Source: Candidatus Hinthialibacteria bacterium OLB16 (lineage in GTDB: Bacteria > Hinthialibacterota > Hinthialibacteria > OLB16). From it: a DNA stretch of 64,000 nucleotides. Both the position numbers and the translations under genes were made by a program. Numbering within the stretch: position 1 is the stretch's first letter; each line of letters opens with the position of its first letter. Positions 8,643-18,241 of the stretch are shown piece after piece. A model generated the notes under the pieces. The model was given only the letters and a program-made list of their open reading frames with translations. It searched no databases and was not told where the DNA came from. The stretch covers positions 1 through 64,000 of the forward strand of contig LMZT01000020.1 of the NCBI GenBank assembly GCA_001567115.1, read 5' to 3'.

Positions 8643-10315
8643 ATCTCATCCAGATCATCCTCGGCGTCACCGGGTTCCGTCAAGCGCGTGCTTTCGATCA
8701 ACGCTGCCGCAATCCCCGCCAGACCCAGGAAGATCTGCTCCGCCGCATCCTGGAGGTGAATGCTGCAAGTGCTGTCGGGAAAGAATTTGGCTTCGGCAAA
8801 ATCCGCACCATCGAAGAATTCCAGAACACAATGCCAGCCAGCTGCTATGCCTTTCACGAACCCTATATCCAGCTTGAAGCCCGGGGTGAGAAATACCAGC
8901 TGACCCGGGACAAGGTCAGCCTGTTTGCCACTACCAGCGGGACCACAGGAACACCCAAGTACATCCCCATCACACCGACTTCACGGCGCGATAAATCCAC
9001 CGCGATGCGCCTCTGGCTCTATCATGCTGCAACCACGCATCCCGGCATGTTCGATGGCCAGCTGCTGGCAGTTGTCTCTCCCGAGATCGAAGGCTACACG
9101 GAAAGCGGCATCCCCTATGGGGCTGAATCCGGACATGCCTACCGCAACATGCCCTCCATCATGCGCGGGGTTTATGCCATCCCCTATGAAGTGTTCGCCA
9201 TCAGGGATTATGAGACGAAATACTACACGATCCTCCGGATTGCCGCTGAAAAAAACATCACTTCAATTGGAACCTGCAACCCGAGCACGATCCTCCTGCT
9301 GTGCCGCAAGCTGAGGAAGTACGAATCACGCATCATCCGGGATATCCATGATGGCACTCTGGATAAAAACCTCGATGTTCCCGACGAAGCACGCGGTGTG
9401 ATCGAAAAGGACCTTTCGGCCAACCCCGTGCGAGCCGCCTTTCTGGAAGACTGTCTGGCACGTTCAGGCACCCTTCTGCCAAGGGATATCTGGCCGCATC
9501 TGGCCATGATCGGATGCTGGAAAGGCGGGAGTGTCGGCTTGTATCTGCGTGATTTTCCTGATTTCTTCTCACCGGAAACCCCTGTCCGGGATTGGGGATA
9601 TCTGGCGAGTGAAGTCCGCGGGTCGATTCCCCTGAACGATGAGGGCTGCGGAGGGGTGCTTTCAATCGAAACCAACTTCTTTGAGTTTGTCGCCGAAGAG
9701 GATGCCGAATCCAGCCAGCCCACTTTTCTGACAGTGGACCAGATCGAGGAAGGCCGCCAGTACTTTGTTTATCCCACAACCACAGGCGGCTTGTACCGTT
9801 ACGATATGAATGACCTGGTCCGTGTCTCCGGCTTTCACGAGGCCACTCCGGTTATCGAGTTCATCCAGAAAGGCAAAGGAGTCAGCTCCCTCACCGGAGA
9901 AAAACTCTATGAATCACAGGTGTGCCAGGCAGTCCAGCTTGGAACCTCGGTGATTCCGGCAGGATATGAGTTCATTGTGGCCTGCCCGAAATGGGGGGAT
10001 CCGCCACGGTATCTGTTTCTGGTCGAAGAGTCGGAAGGCTCATTCCCGGATGCCCAGTGGAAAGACTGGATCGCAACTGTTGAAAATTCCTTGCGGGGTG
10101 AAAATGAGGAATACGATATCAAGCGCAAATCGCTGAGGCTGGGATCCCCGATTGTCCTGGTGGTGGAGCCGGGTGAGTTGATGCGCTACCGGGCGCAAAG
10201 GGTTGCCGAGGGTGCCCCTGATGGACAATTCAAGATGCTCAAGTTGAATCCCGATCTTGAATTTCCAAAACAGTTCCGGATCCAGAGAGAAATCCCACTG
10301 CCAGAGCAACGTTAG
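8639..10315 (+). CDS. GH3 auxin-responsive-promoter family acyl-adenylate-forming enzyme
   Basis: It belongs to the GH3 family of the adenylate-forming superfamily. In plants GH3 enzymes activate a carboxylic acid with ATP and join it to an amino acid; most bacterial members are uncharacterised. Its 558 residues match the family length. Motif I is FATTSGTTGTPKYIPIT near residue 97, and a C-terminal region holds GGLYRYDMNDLVRV, a tyrosine-rich nucleotide-binding stretch, and GVSSLTGEKLYESQV, typical of the family. It starts inside the stop of the enolase-superfamily gene (ATGA at 8639-8642) with GAGG 7 bases before the ATG, so the two proteins are made together. It ends with a 4-base convergent overlap with the reductase gene. 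Confidence 0.9.
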   Translation: MNLIQIILGVTGFRQARAFDQRCRNPRQTQEDLLRRILEVNAASAVGKEFGFGKIRTIEEFQNTMPASCYAFHEPYIQLEARGEKYQLTRDKVSLFATTSGTTGTPKYIPITPTSRRDKSTAMRLWLYHAATTHPGMFDGQLLAVVSPEIEGYTESGIPYGAESGHAYRNMPSIMRGVYAIPYEVFAIRDYETKYYTILRIAAEKNITSIGTCNPSTILLLCRKLRKYESRIIRDIHDGTLDKNLDVPDEARGVIEKDLSANPVRAAFLEDCLARSGTLLPRDIWPHLAMIGCWKGGSVGLYLRDFPDFFSPETPVRDWGYLASEVRGSIPLNDEGCGGVLSIETNFFEFVAEEDAESSQPTFLTVDQIEEGRQYFVYPTTTGGLYRYDMNDLVRVSGFHEATPVIEFIQKGKGVSSLTGEKLYESQVCQAVQLGTSVIPAGYEFIVACPKWGDPPRYLFLVEESEGSFPDAQWKDWIATVENSLRGENEEYDIKRKSLRLGSPIVLVVEPGELMRYRAQRVAEGAPDGQFKMLKLNPDLEFPKQFRIQREIPLPEQR

Positions 10316-11217
10316 ACAGGCTCAGTGATGGTCCTTCCGGAAACAGCCTCAAAGGCTCGTATCACACTCTGCGTCCCCAGATCGCCACAACCCATCTTCT
10401 GAACAGCGATAAACATCTGCTGGGCCATCGAAGCGCCGATCAGCGGGAGATCTCCATCTGCAGCGGCTTCCATCACCAGGCGAAGATCCTTGAGCAGCAG
10501 GCGCACCATGAATCCCGGGTTATGGTCTCCATCGACTATCCTGGGGCCGAGATTCTGCAGGGACCAGGAGTTGGCCGCGCCCCCGGTCAGCACCTGGAGA
10601 GTCTTATGCAGGTCCAGTCCCGAGGCTTTGGCCAGCAGCAGGCTTTCTGAAACTGCCACCAGATGAATCGCCACCAGGACCTGATTGCAGAGTTTTGTGC
10701 ACTGCCCGGCCCCTGAAGGCCCCACATGAGTGATCGTTTTTCCCATGGCTTCGAAAACCGGCAGCGCCCGTGTGTAGTCTTGCTCTCTGCCTCCCACCAT
10801 GATGGTTAGAGTCCCTTTTTGTGCCCCGACATCCCCTCCGCTGACCGGCGCATCCAGCATCCCGATCCCGCGTTCCGCCAGAGCCTTCGACATCTTCCGT
10901 GTGGCTTTGGGAGATATGGTGCTCATGTCGATCACGACTGCCCCGGATTCAGCTCTGTGAATAATTCCCTCTTTGCCCAGGATGACATCTTCCACATCCG
11001 ATGTGTCTGTCACCATGGTGATAATGGCATCGACCTCTTCCGCTGCTGCTCCGGGTGTTTCTGCGCGCAAGGCGCCTTCAGCAGCCAGCTGATCGGCTTT
11101 TGATGAAGTGCGGTTATACGCCTTGACCTCAAAGCCAGCCTTTATCAGATTCCTGGCCATGGGCAATCCCATGATCCCCAGGCCAACGAATCCCACTTTT
11201 TTAATTTCTGCACTCAT
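10312..11217 (-). CDS. NAD(P)-dependent 3-hydroxyisobutyrate dehydrogenase / tartronate semialdehyde reductase family
   Basis: It is a beta-hydroxyacid dehydrogenase of 301 residues. The N-terminal Rossmann motif VGFVGLGIMGLPMARNL is followed by the substrate-binding DAPVSGGDVGAQKGTL. The catalytic region GPSGAGQCTKLCNQ contains the conserved Lys. The family reduces or oxidises small beta-hydroxy acids such as 3-hydroxyisobutyrate, 2-hydroxy-3-oxopropionate or succinic semialdehyde; the exact substrate is not fixed by these motifs. The start has AAGGA 10 bases upstream. It lies 25 bases downstream of the gspF-like gene on the same strand, so it could be read from the pseudopilus cluster, though no functional link is evident. 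Confidence 0.9.
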   Translation of the reverse strand: MSAEIKKVGFVGLGIMGLPMARNLIKAGFEVKAYNRTSSKADQLAAEGALRAETPGAAAEEVDAIITMVTDTSDVEDVILGKEGIIHRAESGAVVIDMSTISPKATRKMSKALAERGIGMLDAPVSGGDVGAQKGTLTIMVGGREQDYTRALPVFEAMGKTITHVGPSGAGQCTKLCNQVLVAIHLVAVSESLLLAKASGLDLHKTLQVLTGGAANSWSLQNLGPRIVDGDHNPGFMVRLLLKDLRLVMEAAADGDLPLIGASMAQQMFIAVQKMGCGDLGTQSVIRAFEAVSGRTITEPV

Positions 11218-11242
11218 TTCTCTTTCCTTTTCGGATTATGGT

Positions 11243-12373
11243 TCAGTTAGAAATCTGCCAGAGCTGGAAGTAGGGAAGGTAAGCGGCCAGCGCCACAACC
11301 AACACCACTCCGCCGATAGTTAAAATCATGAAAGCCTCCTGAAGCTGGGTGAAGATTTCGATGGCCGAATCGACCTCCTCGGTGAAGGCCTGGGCGATCT
11401 TGTCGAGCACAGTGTCCAGGGTCCCGGATTCTTCGCCGATCGCCAGCATGTCGATCATCATCTGGGGATACAGCCCGCAATCCTCCAGGGGTTTGACCAG
11501 ATTCCCACCTTCCTCAACCACCTTGGCTGTATCTCGAAAGGAGGCTGAAATGAAATAATTCGGCTGAGTTTGAGAAACGATGCGCAGGGCCGGAATGATC
11601 GGTATTCCGCAATGAACCAGTGTCGAAAACATCGCCGCCACACGGGCTGTGATGATCCGTGCCCCGAGGTAGGTCCCCAGAAGCGGCGTTTTTAACTTCA
11701 GGAAATCTTCGATAACCTTTCCAGGCCTGGTTTTTCTGAACAGCAGCAGAGAGGCGATCAGCAGGATTCCTCCAAAGAGGAGCCGATGCCAGTGCCTCAG
11801 GGCGAATTCTCCGATGGCATCCACAGCGAGGGTCAATGGGGGAAGGATGATTCTCGGGTTCGCTTTGAGCGGCTCGAGTATGTTCGGGAATACAAACACC
11901 ACCAGGACTACCAGCACAACCAGCAGCACAAATACTGTCAGCAGCGGGTAGACCGATGCCGAAATCACCTTGCGCCTGAGCCTTATGGATTTCTCGAGAT
12001 AGATCGACAGGCGGCGCATCGATTCATCCAGAACACCCCCGGTTTCGCCGACTTTCACAATTCCCACCATGAGCTCGTCAAAGATGCCCGAATGGTTTGC
12101 CATGGCTGCCGCTACTGTATTTCCATTTTCCACACTCTCCAGAATTTCGGCGATGATCTTCCTGAATTTAGGATGAGAAATCCTCTGCGACAGGATTTCA
12201 AAGACACGCAGGAGAGGAATCCCCGCATCCAGCATGATCGACATCTGGCGGCAGAACATGGCGATCTGGGTTTTTGACACATGGCTTCTTCCCCAGAAAT
12301 ACAGCCCGACAGGGATGCAGCTGGCCAGAACCGAAACAATCAGAAATACATACCAGCCATTCATAAAATCCAT
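11243..12373 (-). CDS. Type II secretion / type IV pilus inner-membrane platform protein (GspF/PilC family)
   Basis: It is a polytopic inner-membrane protein that anchors the assembly ATPase and pulls pseudopilins from the membrane. It has 376 residues with two GspF domains. The first follows an N-terminal membrane segment and contains CRQMSIMLDAGIPLLRVFE and VGETGGVLDESMRRL. The second contains VHCGIPIIPALRIVSQ and IGEESGTLDTVLDKIAQ. Three further hydrophobic segments lie near residues 135-165, 195-215 and 345-370. Most GspF proteins carry a cytoplasmic lead before the first domain, whereas here a membrane segment comes directly first, an unusual arrangement. It sits 27 bases after the ATPase gene and is the distal secretion gene of the second pseudopilus cluster. 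Confidence 0.88.
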   Translation of the reverse strand: MDFMNGWYVFLIVSVLASCIPVGLYFWGRSHVSKTQIAMFCRQMSIMLDAGIPLLRVFEILSQRISHPKFRKIIAEILESVENGNTVAAAMANHSGIFDELMVGIVKVGETGGVLDESMRRLSIYLEKSIRLRRKVISASVYPLLTVFVLLVVLVVLVVFVFPNILEPLKANPRIILPPLTLAVDAIGEFALRHWHRLLFGGILLIASLLLFRKTRPGKVIEDFLKLKTPLLGTYLGARIITARVAAMFSTLVHCGIPIIPALRIVSQTQPNYFISASFRDTAKVVEEGGNLVKPLEDCGLYPQMMIDMLAIGEESGTLDTVLDKIAQAFTEEVDSAIEIFTQLQEAFMILTIGGVVLVVALAAYLPYFQLWQISN

Positions 12374-12400
12374 TCCATTGACTCACTTCTCGCAGAGGAT

Positions 12401-14404
12401 TCAGTTTTCGTCGAGGACTACAATCCTCGACAGTTCGTCGTAGCTCGTCACACCATCGAGAACCTTCCGCCTTCCGGATTCGGAGAGGCGCACCATGCCT
12501 TCTTCGGCAGCCAGGCGGGAGATCTGTTTTTCGTCTTCGCCATTGATCAGGGCATCCTCGACCCTTTCACTGACCCGGAACAGCTCGAACAGGCCGGTTC
12601 GCCCATGGTAACCGGTCCCGAAGCAGGCCGCACAGCCAACTGCCTCCCAGATCTTCTCACCTGGCTGCAGCCCAAGAATTCTTTTCGCCAGAGGACGAGG
12701 CTCAGCCTGCCGCCTGCATTCGGTGCAGAGAACCCTCACCAGCCTCTGGGCGACGACACACACCAGCGAGGTGGCGATCTGAAATCGCGGCACCCCCAGA
12801 TGCTGAAGCGCAGTGACCGCGCTGACAGCATTATTGGTATGCATCGAACTGAGCAGCAGGTGGCCCGTGTTTGCTGCGCGGACTGCTGTTGCCGCAGTTT
12901 CAGGATCCCGGATTTCTCCCACCAGAAGGATGTTGGCATCCTGGCGCAGGATTGAACGCAACCCCGATGCAAAGGTGATTCCAATCTTCGGATCGACCTG
13001 AACCTGATTGATTCCCGGCAGCTGGTACTCGATCGGATCCTCCAGAGTCACGATATTCCTTGTGTGATGATTGATTTCCGAAACTGCTGTGTAGAGAGTT
13101 GTGGTTTTTCCCGAGCCGATCGGCCCGGTCACCAGAATCATTCCATGCGGATGATGAATCAGCTGTTTGAACCGAACCAGGTCTCCATCGTTGAAGCCAA
13201 GGAAACCCAGGCCCCGAAGCACCGCCTTTTCATCATGAATGCGCAATACAATCTTCTCTCCCAGATGGGTGGGAAGGGTCGCCGCCCTCAAGTTCACACG
13301 GTGATTTTCGTAATCAAATCCAATATGGCCATCCTGGGCGCGGCGCCTTTCTGTCAAATCCATGCCAGCCAGCACCTTGACCCGCGACACGGTGGGGATG
13401 CCCATATCCCTCGGGATGGTCATGATGTCATACAGCATTCCATCGATCCGGTAACGGATGCGAAGCCCTTTCTCGCTCGGTTCGATATGAACATCGGTGG
13501 CATGGGTATTGATTGCGCCCTCGATGATCCGGTTGACCATTTTAACCGCTGAATCGCTTTCCAGCAGCTCTCGAAAAGAGGCTTCATCCGCCTGCAGCGC
13601 CTTGATTCTGTCAGAGCCGGACACCGGCAGAACAATGTACTCGTCCAGGCGCTTCATGATCTCGCGCCGATCGGCAAAATACGGAACGACCTCAAGGCGT
13701 GTCATCATTTCAATCTTCTTGATAACGGCGCTGTTCCGGGGGTCACTCATCGCCAGATGGAGCTTCTTGCCTTTTCGTCTGAAAGGAAGCAGGAAATGAG
13801 TCTGCATGAGGTTGTCCGGGACCAGATGCACCACCTGAATCTCGATGGAAATGCCGGCCAGGTCCACCGACTCGATGTTGAGATGGCGTTTGAAAAGATC
13901 GGCCATGACATCGAATGTGACCAGCTCCATTTCGAGGACAATCTGGGAGACTCGCAGCCCCTTCTGGTGAGCGATCCGGTTCGCCTCTTCAACCTGCTCA
14001 GGAGTCAGTATGTTATCCTTAACCAGAAACTTCCGTACCGATGGGCCGATGTCCGTCCGCCCCTCGATCTCACGCCGCAGTTCTTCAGCCAGTTCGGTTA
14101 ATGCCTCGGGCGGGACGATGCGATGATTCACCAGCAGTGTTGCGAGCGGAGTCTGGGTTTCCGCCATCTCAGCCAGCAGGTGCTCCCATTCCTCATGGCT
14201 GACCAGCCCTTTTTCAACCAGCAGATCTTCGGTGTATTTGCCCTGTTCGAGGAGGAATTCAAGGCTCAGATTTTCTATCTCACGATCTCTTTCGCTGGTG
14301 AATGGGCGTGTCAAATCCAGTGTCATCAGCTCCCGCATGGTCGAAATCGACAATCCCGATGAAAAGATTTCTTTCAGGCTCTTCTTACTGGGGGAAAATA
14401 ACAT
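12401..14404 (-). CDS. GspE/PilB-family secretion or pilus assembly ATPase with long N-terminal region
   Basis: This 667-residue cytoplasmic ATPase powers pseudopilus assembly. An N-terminal region of about 240 residues carries two MshEN-like helical segments, including EQGKYTEDLLVEKGLVSHEE and a LVKDNILTPEQVEEANRIA stretch. The GspE core follows, with Walker A GPIGSGKTTT near residue 427, Walker B ILLVGEIRDPETA and the His box SSMHTNNAVSA. The zinc site has four cysteines as CTEC and CAAC, with GRTGLFEL after it. MshEN domains in some relatives bind cyclic di-GMP; whether these do is not shown. The gene lies between three pilin-like genes and a gspF-like gene. It is distinct from the GspE at 41859 and the PilB-like ATPase at 51700. 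Confidence 0.92.
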   Translation of the reverse strand: MLFSPSKKSLKEIFSSGLSISTMRELMTLDLTRPFTSERDREIENLSLEFLLEQGKYTEDLLVEKGLVSHEEWEHLLAEMAETQTPLATLLVNHRIVPPEALTELAEELRREIEGRTDIGPSVRKFLVKDNILTPEQVEEANRIAHQKGLRVSQIVLEMELVTFDVMADLFKRHLNIESVDLAGISIEIQVVHLVPDNLMQTHFLLPFRRKGKKLHLAMSDPRNSAVIKKIEMMTRLEVVPYFADRREIMKRLDEYIVLPVSGSDRIKALQADEASFRELLESDSAVKMVNRIIEGAINTHATDVHIEPSEKGLRIRYRIDGMLYDIMTIPRDMGIPTVSRVKVLAGMDLTERRRAQDGHIGFDYENHRVNLRAATLPTHLGEKIVLRIHDEKAVLRGLGFLGFNDGDLVRFKQLIHHPHGMILVTGPIGSGKTTTLYTAVSEINHHTRNIVTLEDPIEYQLPGINQVQVDPKIGITFASGLRSILRQDANILLVGEIRDPETAATAVRAANTGHLLLSSMHTNNAVSAVTALQHLGVPRFQIATSLVCVVAQRLVRVLCTECRRQAEPRPLAKRILGLQPGEKIWEAVGCAACFGTGYHGRTGLFELFRVSERVEDALINGEDEKQISRLAAEEGMVRLSESGRRKVLDGVTSYDELSRIVVLDEN

Positions 14405-14416
14405 GGTGGCTCATCC

Positions 14417-14911
14417 TTATTTGTAGGGTTCGCTTCTTTCCAGGCCAGGCCATGAAGCCCAGATGACCGGTGGCCTGCTTTCCTGAATGACATAATACCA
14501 GGTGGCTTCTGCAGTCGATCCGAGTGCCGGTGTGGCAGCCACAGCACAGTACATCCGGATCGGTGCTGTCGGGGAGGCGCTGGAGATAACCGGTTCCGCG
14601 GAAGCATCCAGGATCGTCCCAAGGACTTCCAGAGGCGGATCCCTGGGTGTCACCTGAACTCGTGTGCCGAAATAGTCATAACGCACCAGGCTGTCAGGCG
14701 GATCCCAGGCCGCCTGAAGCACTGCCCCATGACAGGCCCATTCAGCCTGCAGCCGTGCGGCTGTCAATCGGCTGCTTTCCAGGCTCGAATCGAGTGTCAT
14801 CTCAAGAATCGAAAGGAGAAATGTGACAACTGTCAGAACACCGAGCGCCATGACCAGCGCATAGCCATTCTGGCTGGTTCCTGTCAATCTCCTCTCTGGC
14901 TGCACACGCAT
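14417..14911 (-). CDS. Pilus-assembly-associated membrane protein, minor pilin-like (GspK/PilX-like N-terminus)
   Basis: It is a 164-residue protein with a short basic N-terminus, then NGYALVMALGVLTVVTFLLS, a hydrophobic helix in the place expected of a PilX or GspK-type membrane helix. The rest is about 110 residues of a predicted extracytoplasmic domain without recognised motifs, ending in an aromatic segment YYVIQESRPPVIWASW. It has no canonical G|FTLIE prepilin site, so it may be processed atypically or stay in the membrane. It begins 5 bases after the preceding pilin-like gene and ends 12 bases before the ATPase gene. I infer a minor pseudopilin or tip component from context; no exact family is recognised. 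Confidence 0.6.
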   Translation of the reverse strand: MRVQPERRLTGTSQNGYALVMALGVLTVVTFLLSILEMTLDSSLESSRLTAARLQAEWACHGAVLQAAWDPPDSLVRYDYFGTRVQVTPRDPPLEVLGTILDASAEPVISSASPTAPIRMYCAVAATPALGSTAEATWYYVIQESRPPVIWASWPGLERSEPYK

Positions 14912-14916
14912 GTCTT

Positions 14917-15495
14917 CTATTCCACCCGGCCCCGGATAAGCATTTCGCGCATGACCGGGAAATCCTTGTAACGGCTGTCTTCAAAATTCAAATGGAGCCG
15001 TGTCCAGGCTGCCGATGAATGCCTCACTTCAGGTGAGGCGGACCAGGCCAGGCTTTCTGTCTCCTCTAACCGGAAGAGAATCTTCGATGCCTCGGAAGGA
15101 GTCTGGGAAACAGTTTTTAATGTGCGAAAGAGAGATACCCTGGACTCGGATGGATCTTCCTGGTCGAACCGGTATTCAACCTGCTCGAGATCCACCTGGG
15201 GAGAAGTTTCCTGAATCAGAACCTGTGCGCTGAATAGAACTTGAGGGGATGTTATTGATGTGGCTGAAGCAATCCGGACTGTGGATGCTTCACTTTCCGG
15301 ATAACGGGAATCGAGGTCACGCTCCAAAACTGTCTGCAGCAGCCGCAGCCGGTCGATTCTCGAAGCCACACTCATCTGCTGATTGACACTTCTGACACTT
15401 GTGGCCATGAGGTGCAGGGCCATGCTTCCGACAAGGGTGGCCGACAGGAGAATCACCACCATCTCCAGCACCGAAAAAGCCCGATTCCCCCTCAT
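14917..15495 (-). CDS. Prepilin-type minor pseudopilin (GspJ-like)
   Basis: A 192-residue protein beginning MRGNRAFSVLEMVVILLSAT. The Ala-Phe junction followed by the conserved Glu at +5 and a hydrophobic helix is a type IV prepilin signal, slightly atypical because Ala replaces Gly before the cleavage site. The long helix is followed by a heptad-like stretch (SVASRIDRLRLLQTVLERD) as in GspJ and related minor pilins, then a beta-rich domain. It overlaps the upstream pilin-like gene as ATGA at 15492-15495. The substrate or tip role in the pseudopilus is inferred from context only. Confidence 0.75.
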   Translation of the reverse strand: MRGNRAFSVLEMVVILLSATLVGSMALHLMATSVRSVNQQMSVASRIDRLRLLQTVLERDLDSRYPESEASTVRIASATSITSPQVLFSAQVLIQETSPQVDLEQVEYRFDQEDPSESRVSLFRTLKTVSQTPSEASKILFRLEETESLAWSASPEVRHSSAAWTRLHLNFEDSRYKDFPVMREMLIRGRVE

Positions 15496-15914
15496 CCGTC
15501 CACCTCATAATCCAGTGCAGTGGTATTGAAAACCAGCTGCTCCACCCCATGCGGCCCCACCCAGCTGATGGTCAGCTCAAGGCCGACCAGGCCTTCCACC
15601 GGGGCATCCTGTGGCATCAGCTGAACAGTGAACGCAGTTTCGTATTTTTTGATTTCCCCCAGGTTTTCATCCACACGGCGCCAGTCTTTCTCCACACGAA
15701 GCATCTCCAGAACATCCCTGCTGATCTGGAGAGCGGTGTCCATCTGATGGATTTCCAGCTGGACCCTGCGCGAGTGGTGAAACACCTGCAGGACAAAGAG
15801 CGATAAGGTGGATATCACAAGCAGGGCTGCCAGAACTTCGATGGCGGTCATTCCCCGCAGGCGGGAGGGTTGACTGGCAGGGGCAATGCAGGAAAGAACC
15901 CGGGGCATTGGCAT
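15492..15914 (-). CDS. Prepilin-type minor pseudopilin (GspI/PilV-like)
   Basis: A 140-residue protein with a 21-residue basic leader, then RGMTAIEVLAALLVISTLSL. The Gly before the cleavage site, Met at +1 and Glu at +5 form a good prepilin peptidase motif, close to the GspI/PilV pattern MTxIEVLxAL. A short globular domain of about 80 residues follows. It is the first gene of the second pseudopilus cluster, with a GGGA ribosome site 7 bases before the ATG at 15914. The leader is longer than the usual 6-8 residues, so an internal start is also possible. It overlaps the next gene by 4 bases. Confidence 0.75.
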   Translation of the reverse strand: MPMPRVLSCIAPASQPSRLRGMTAIEVLAALLVISTLSLFVLQVFHHSRRVQLEIHQMDTALQISRDVLEMLRVEKDWRRVDENLGEIKKYETAFTVQLMPQDAPVEGLVGLELTISWVGPHGVEQLVFNTTALDYEVDG

Positions 15915-16003
15915 ATTTAATCCCAGCGATTCAATGGACCTTTCATCCAGATTGCAGATCCTGCCCAGGCCTGGCCCTCAGTGGCATGGGTGTGGGAAGA
16001 TTC

Positions 16004-18225
16004 TTATGCAACCCGTTTCTCAGGTCCAGATGGACGGCGTGTGTTTCGGATTCGGTAGGATGTTGTTCGCGAAGCATGTTTCCGTGTGGCTTGTTTCGCG
16101 ATCCTCTCCGGAACCACCCCTTGCGAAGCATCGGTCACAGCCTCCATCCGATTGGTTGGAGAAAGGTTTTCTCTTCTCTTTTCCATCCGTTGCATCCTCT
16201 GCGCCCCGAGCACATAGCGTTCACGATCCAGAGAACGGCAATACGGCTCCAGCTTTCCTGTTCGAACCCGGACCGATCGAGCAGCTCGACCCGCTTGACA
16301 CTGAGCTGCAGCCGCAGCATGTCGCCGGTTTTCAAAAACAGCAGGTGCCCGCCTTTATAAGCCTCGGGTGTCATGTGCCCGATGGCTGCCCCATAAGTCA
16401 CACCGGAAAATCTCCCATCCGACAGAAGAATCGCCAGCTTCCTCAGCTGGCTGTTGTTGTTGATATGGTGCATCGGGGTGAACATCTCCGGCATCCCATA
16501 AGCCTCCGGACCCTGGCCGCTGATGACCACCGCCACCTTGAACAGGCGCCTGTCAATCATCATGCTGAACAGGTTCGAACGGTTCATCAGGTTTGCCTCG
16601 GCCAGTGTCGGGTCACTGTCTTCACGGTTCGCTTCGATCATCGCCAGCAGGGCTTCTTTTGACAGGGACTTCTGATGGCGGAGAGAATCCACCAGATGGG
16701 CATCGGTCAATCCCGCCGTGGCCTCATCCTCGTTTTCGAAATACAGCACATAGAATACTTTTTCGTCAAACTCGCGGATCTGCTGATCACTGAAGCCGCT
16801 CACCTTGAGGATGGCTGACTCGAAGAAATTCCCGCGCAACACATCGATTCCGGATATGGACCGCCTCGGAGTGTTCAGGATAATCGGATTATCAGGAATC
16901 TTCCTCAATTCGCTCTCCTTGCGCGCTGCCATGCGGTCCTTCCAGGTGGTTCCGGTCACTGTCGGAGAACTGAGGTTCATCGGCAGGCCATTGTCAGCCA
17001 GAGATTTGATGATCGACTCTGTCCCATAGCTCTGGCCGGAGCAGCATTGTTGCGCAAGAGCAAACATGTCCCTCCCGGCTGTCAATGAATAATCAAAAAG
17101 GTCTGGAATCGGCTGGGTATTTCGGATCCGCTGGTAATCCCACAGATCGAACCGATAGACCGAATACAGCATGCAGGCCACCAGGTGCATCATCAGGTTT
17201 GTCGATCCGCCCGTGCAGGAATGGAGCCGGATGGCATTTTCGATGTTTTTCGAAACGATGTTCGAAACGGAAAAATCAGGTTTCATCAGAATCGAAAACA
17301 GGGCACGGGTGGCTGTTTCCACCTGGTTCTGGTCTGGAGGCTCGACCAGCAATTCTGTCGCCGGATGAGTCAGGCCCAGAGCCGACACCACCAGGCGTGA
17401 GGTGTTTCCAGTTCCGTAAAAAGCACAGATGCCACCCTTGGAATCGCAGGTATTGATTGCCAGTTCTTTTTCGATCCGCTTGTGGTCAGTTTTGGTGAGC
17501 AGGTTCAGCTGGACTGCGCGTTTGAGGATTCCCTGATATGCCTGGTTGGTGCTGCATTGAAGAATGTACTGAAGTGTTTCATCGAGGTCCTGTGCCAGGT
17601 GCTCATGCCGCTGCATCCGCGCGGTGGCCGCCAGGGTTTCGAGCTCCTTGCGCAGCCCTGATGGAAGTGTGCCCCCCCGCAGCACATGGGACGGAACAAA
17701 TGTGGCATGAAGCGGATGATCTCCGCGCTGCTGCCGGACAGCATCCAGATTGGCCAGGCCATTCAGAATCCCGAATGGTGATTTGTCGCAGCCCGACAGC
17801 ACCACAGCGCTGTGATACGAATGCGCCTCCATCTGGTTAACGACAATATCCGACAACAGGTTTCTTGAATTCAAAGAGTAGGACATGCCGATATTGCTCT
17901 GGGCGGTTCCATCACACAGCACCGGAACACCAAATGAGAATGGAACCCCACCCTGTCCCCAGATCGATGCGGCAAAGCGCAGCTTGACCTCCTCATCCAT
18001 GATATGCGCCGGGTGATCCGATGAGCCACAGATGATGGCGACACGGGGGGAGTTGTTTTCCAGGCGGTCATAAATGTCACCCAGTGAAACTGCGCGCCGC
18101 GGGACTCCCGGCAATGAACGCGCCCGGTCCAGCAGGGCTGCTACCGTGATTGGTTCATTGGCCTTGCCCTGGACCTGCTCCTGGTAAGGGTTGTGCCCTT
18201 TGATCCTGATGGTATTTTCTGGCAT
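16004..18225 (-). CDS. IlvD/Edd-family dehydratase (iron-sulfur), C-terminal frameshift likely
   Basis: This family dehydrates dihydroxy acids or sugar acids using an Fe-S cluster. The three cluster-type cysteines are visible in ICGSSDHPAH (near residue 64), VLSGCDKSPFG (near 145) and KGGICAFYGTGNTSR. GGSTNLMMHLVA and LLSDGRFSGVTYGAAIGH also fit. The main frame runs to 16135 (696 residues). However, its last 40 or so residues look unlike a natural end, while the neighbouring frame to 16004 reads RERYVLGAQRM.. and DASQGVVPERIA. One base gained between about 16225 and 16275 would connect them, so I give the longer span. The substrate could be a sugar acid rather than the branched-chain precursor. 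The gene starts 16 bases after the cyclase-family gene. Confidence 0.82.
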
Positions 18226-18241
18226 GGGTCTTCACCGCTCC

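Noticed and set aside
12281-12955. Plus-strand open frame over the GspE/GspF junction
   Set aside because: It is a shadow of the minus-strand ATPase and platform genes; no protein features.
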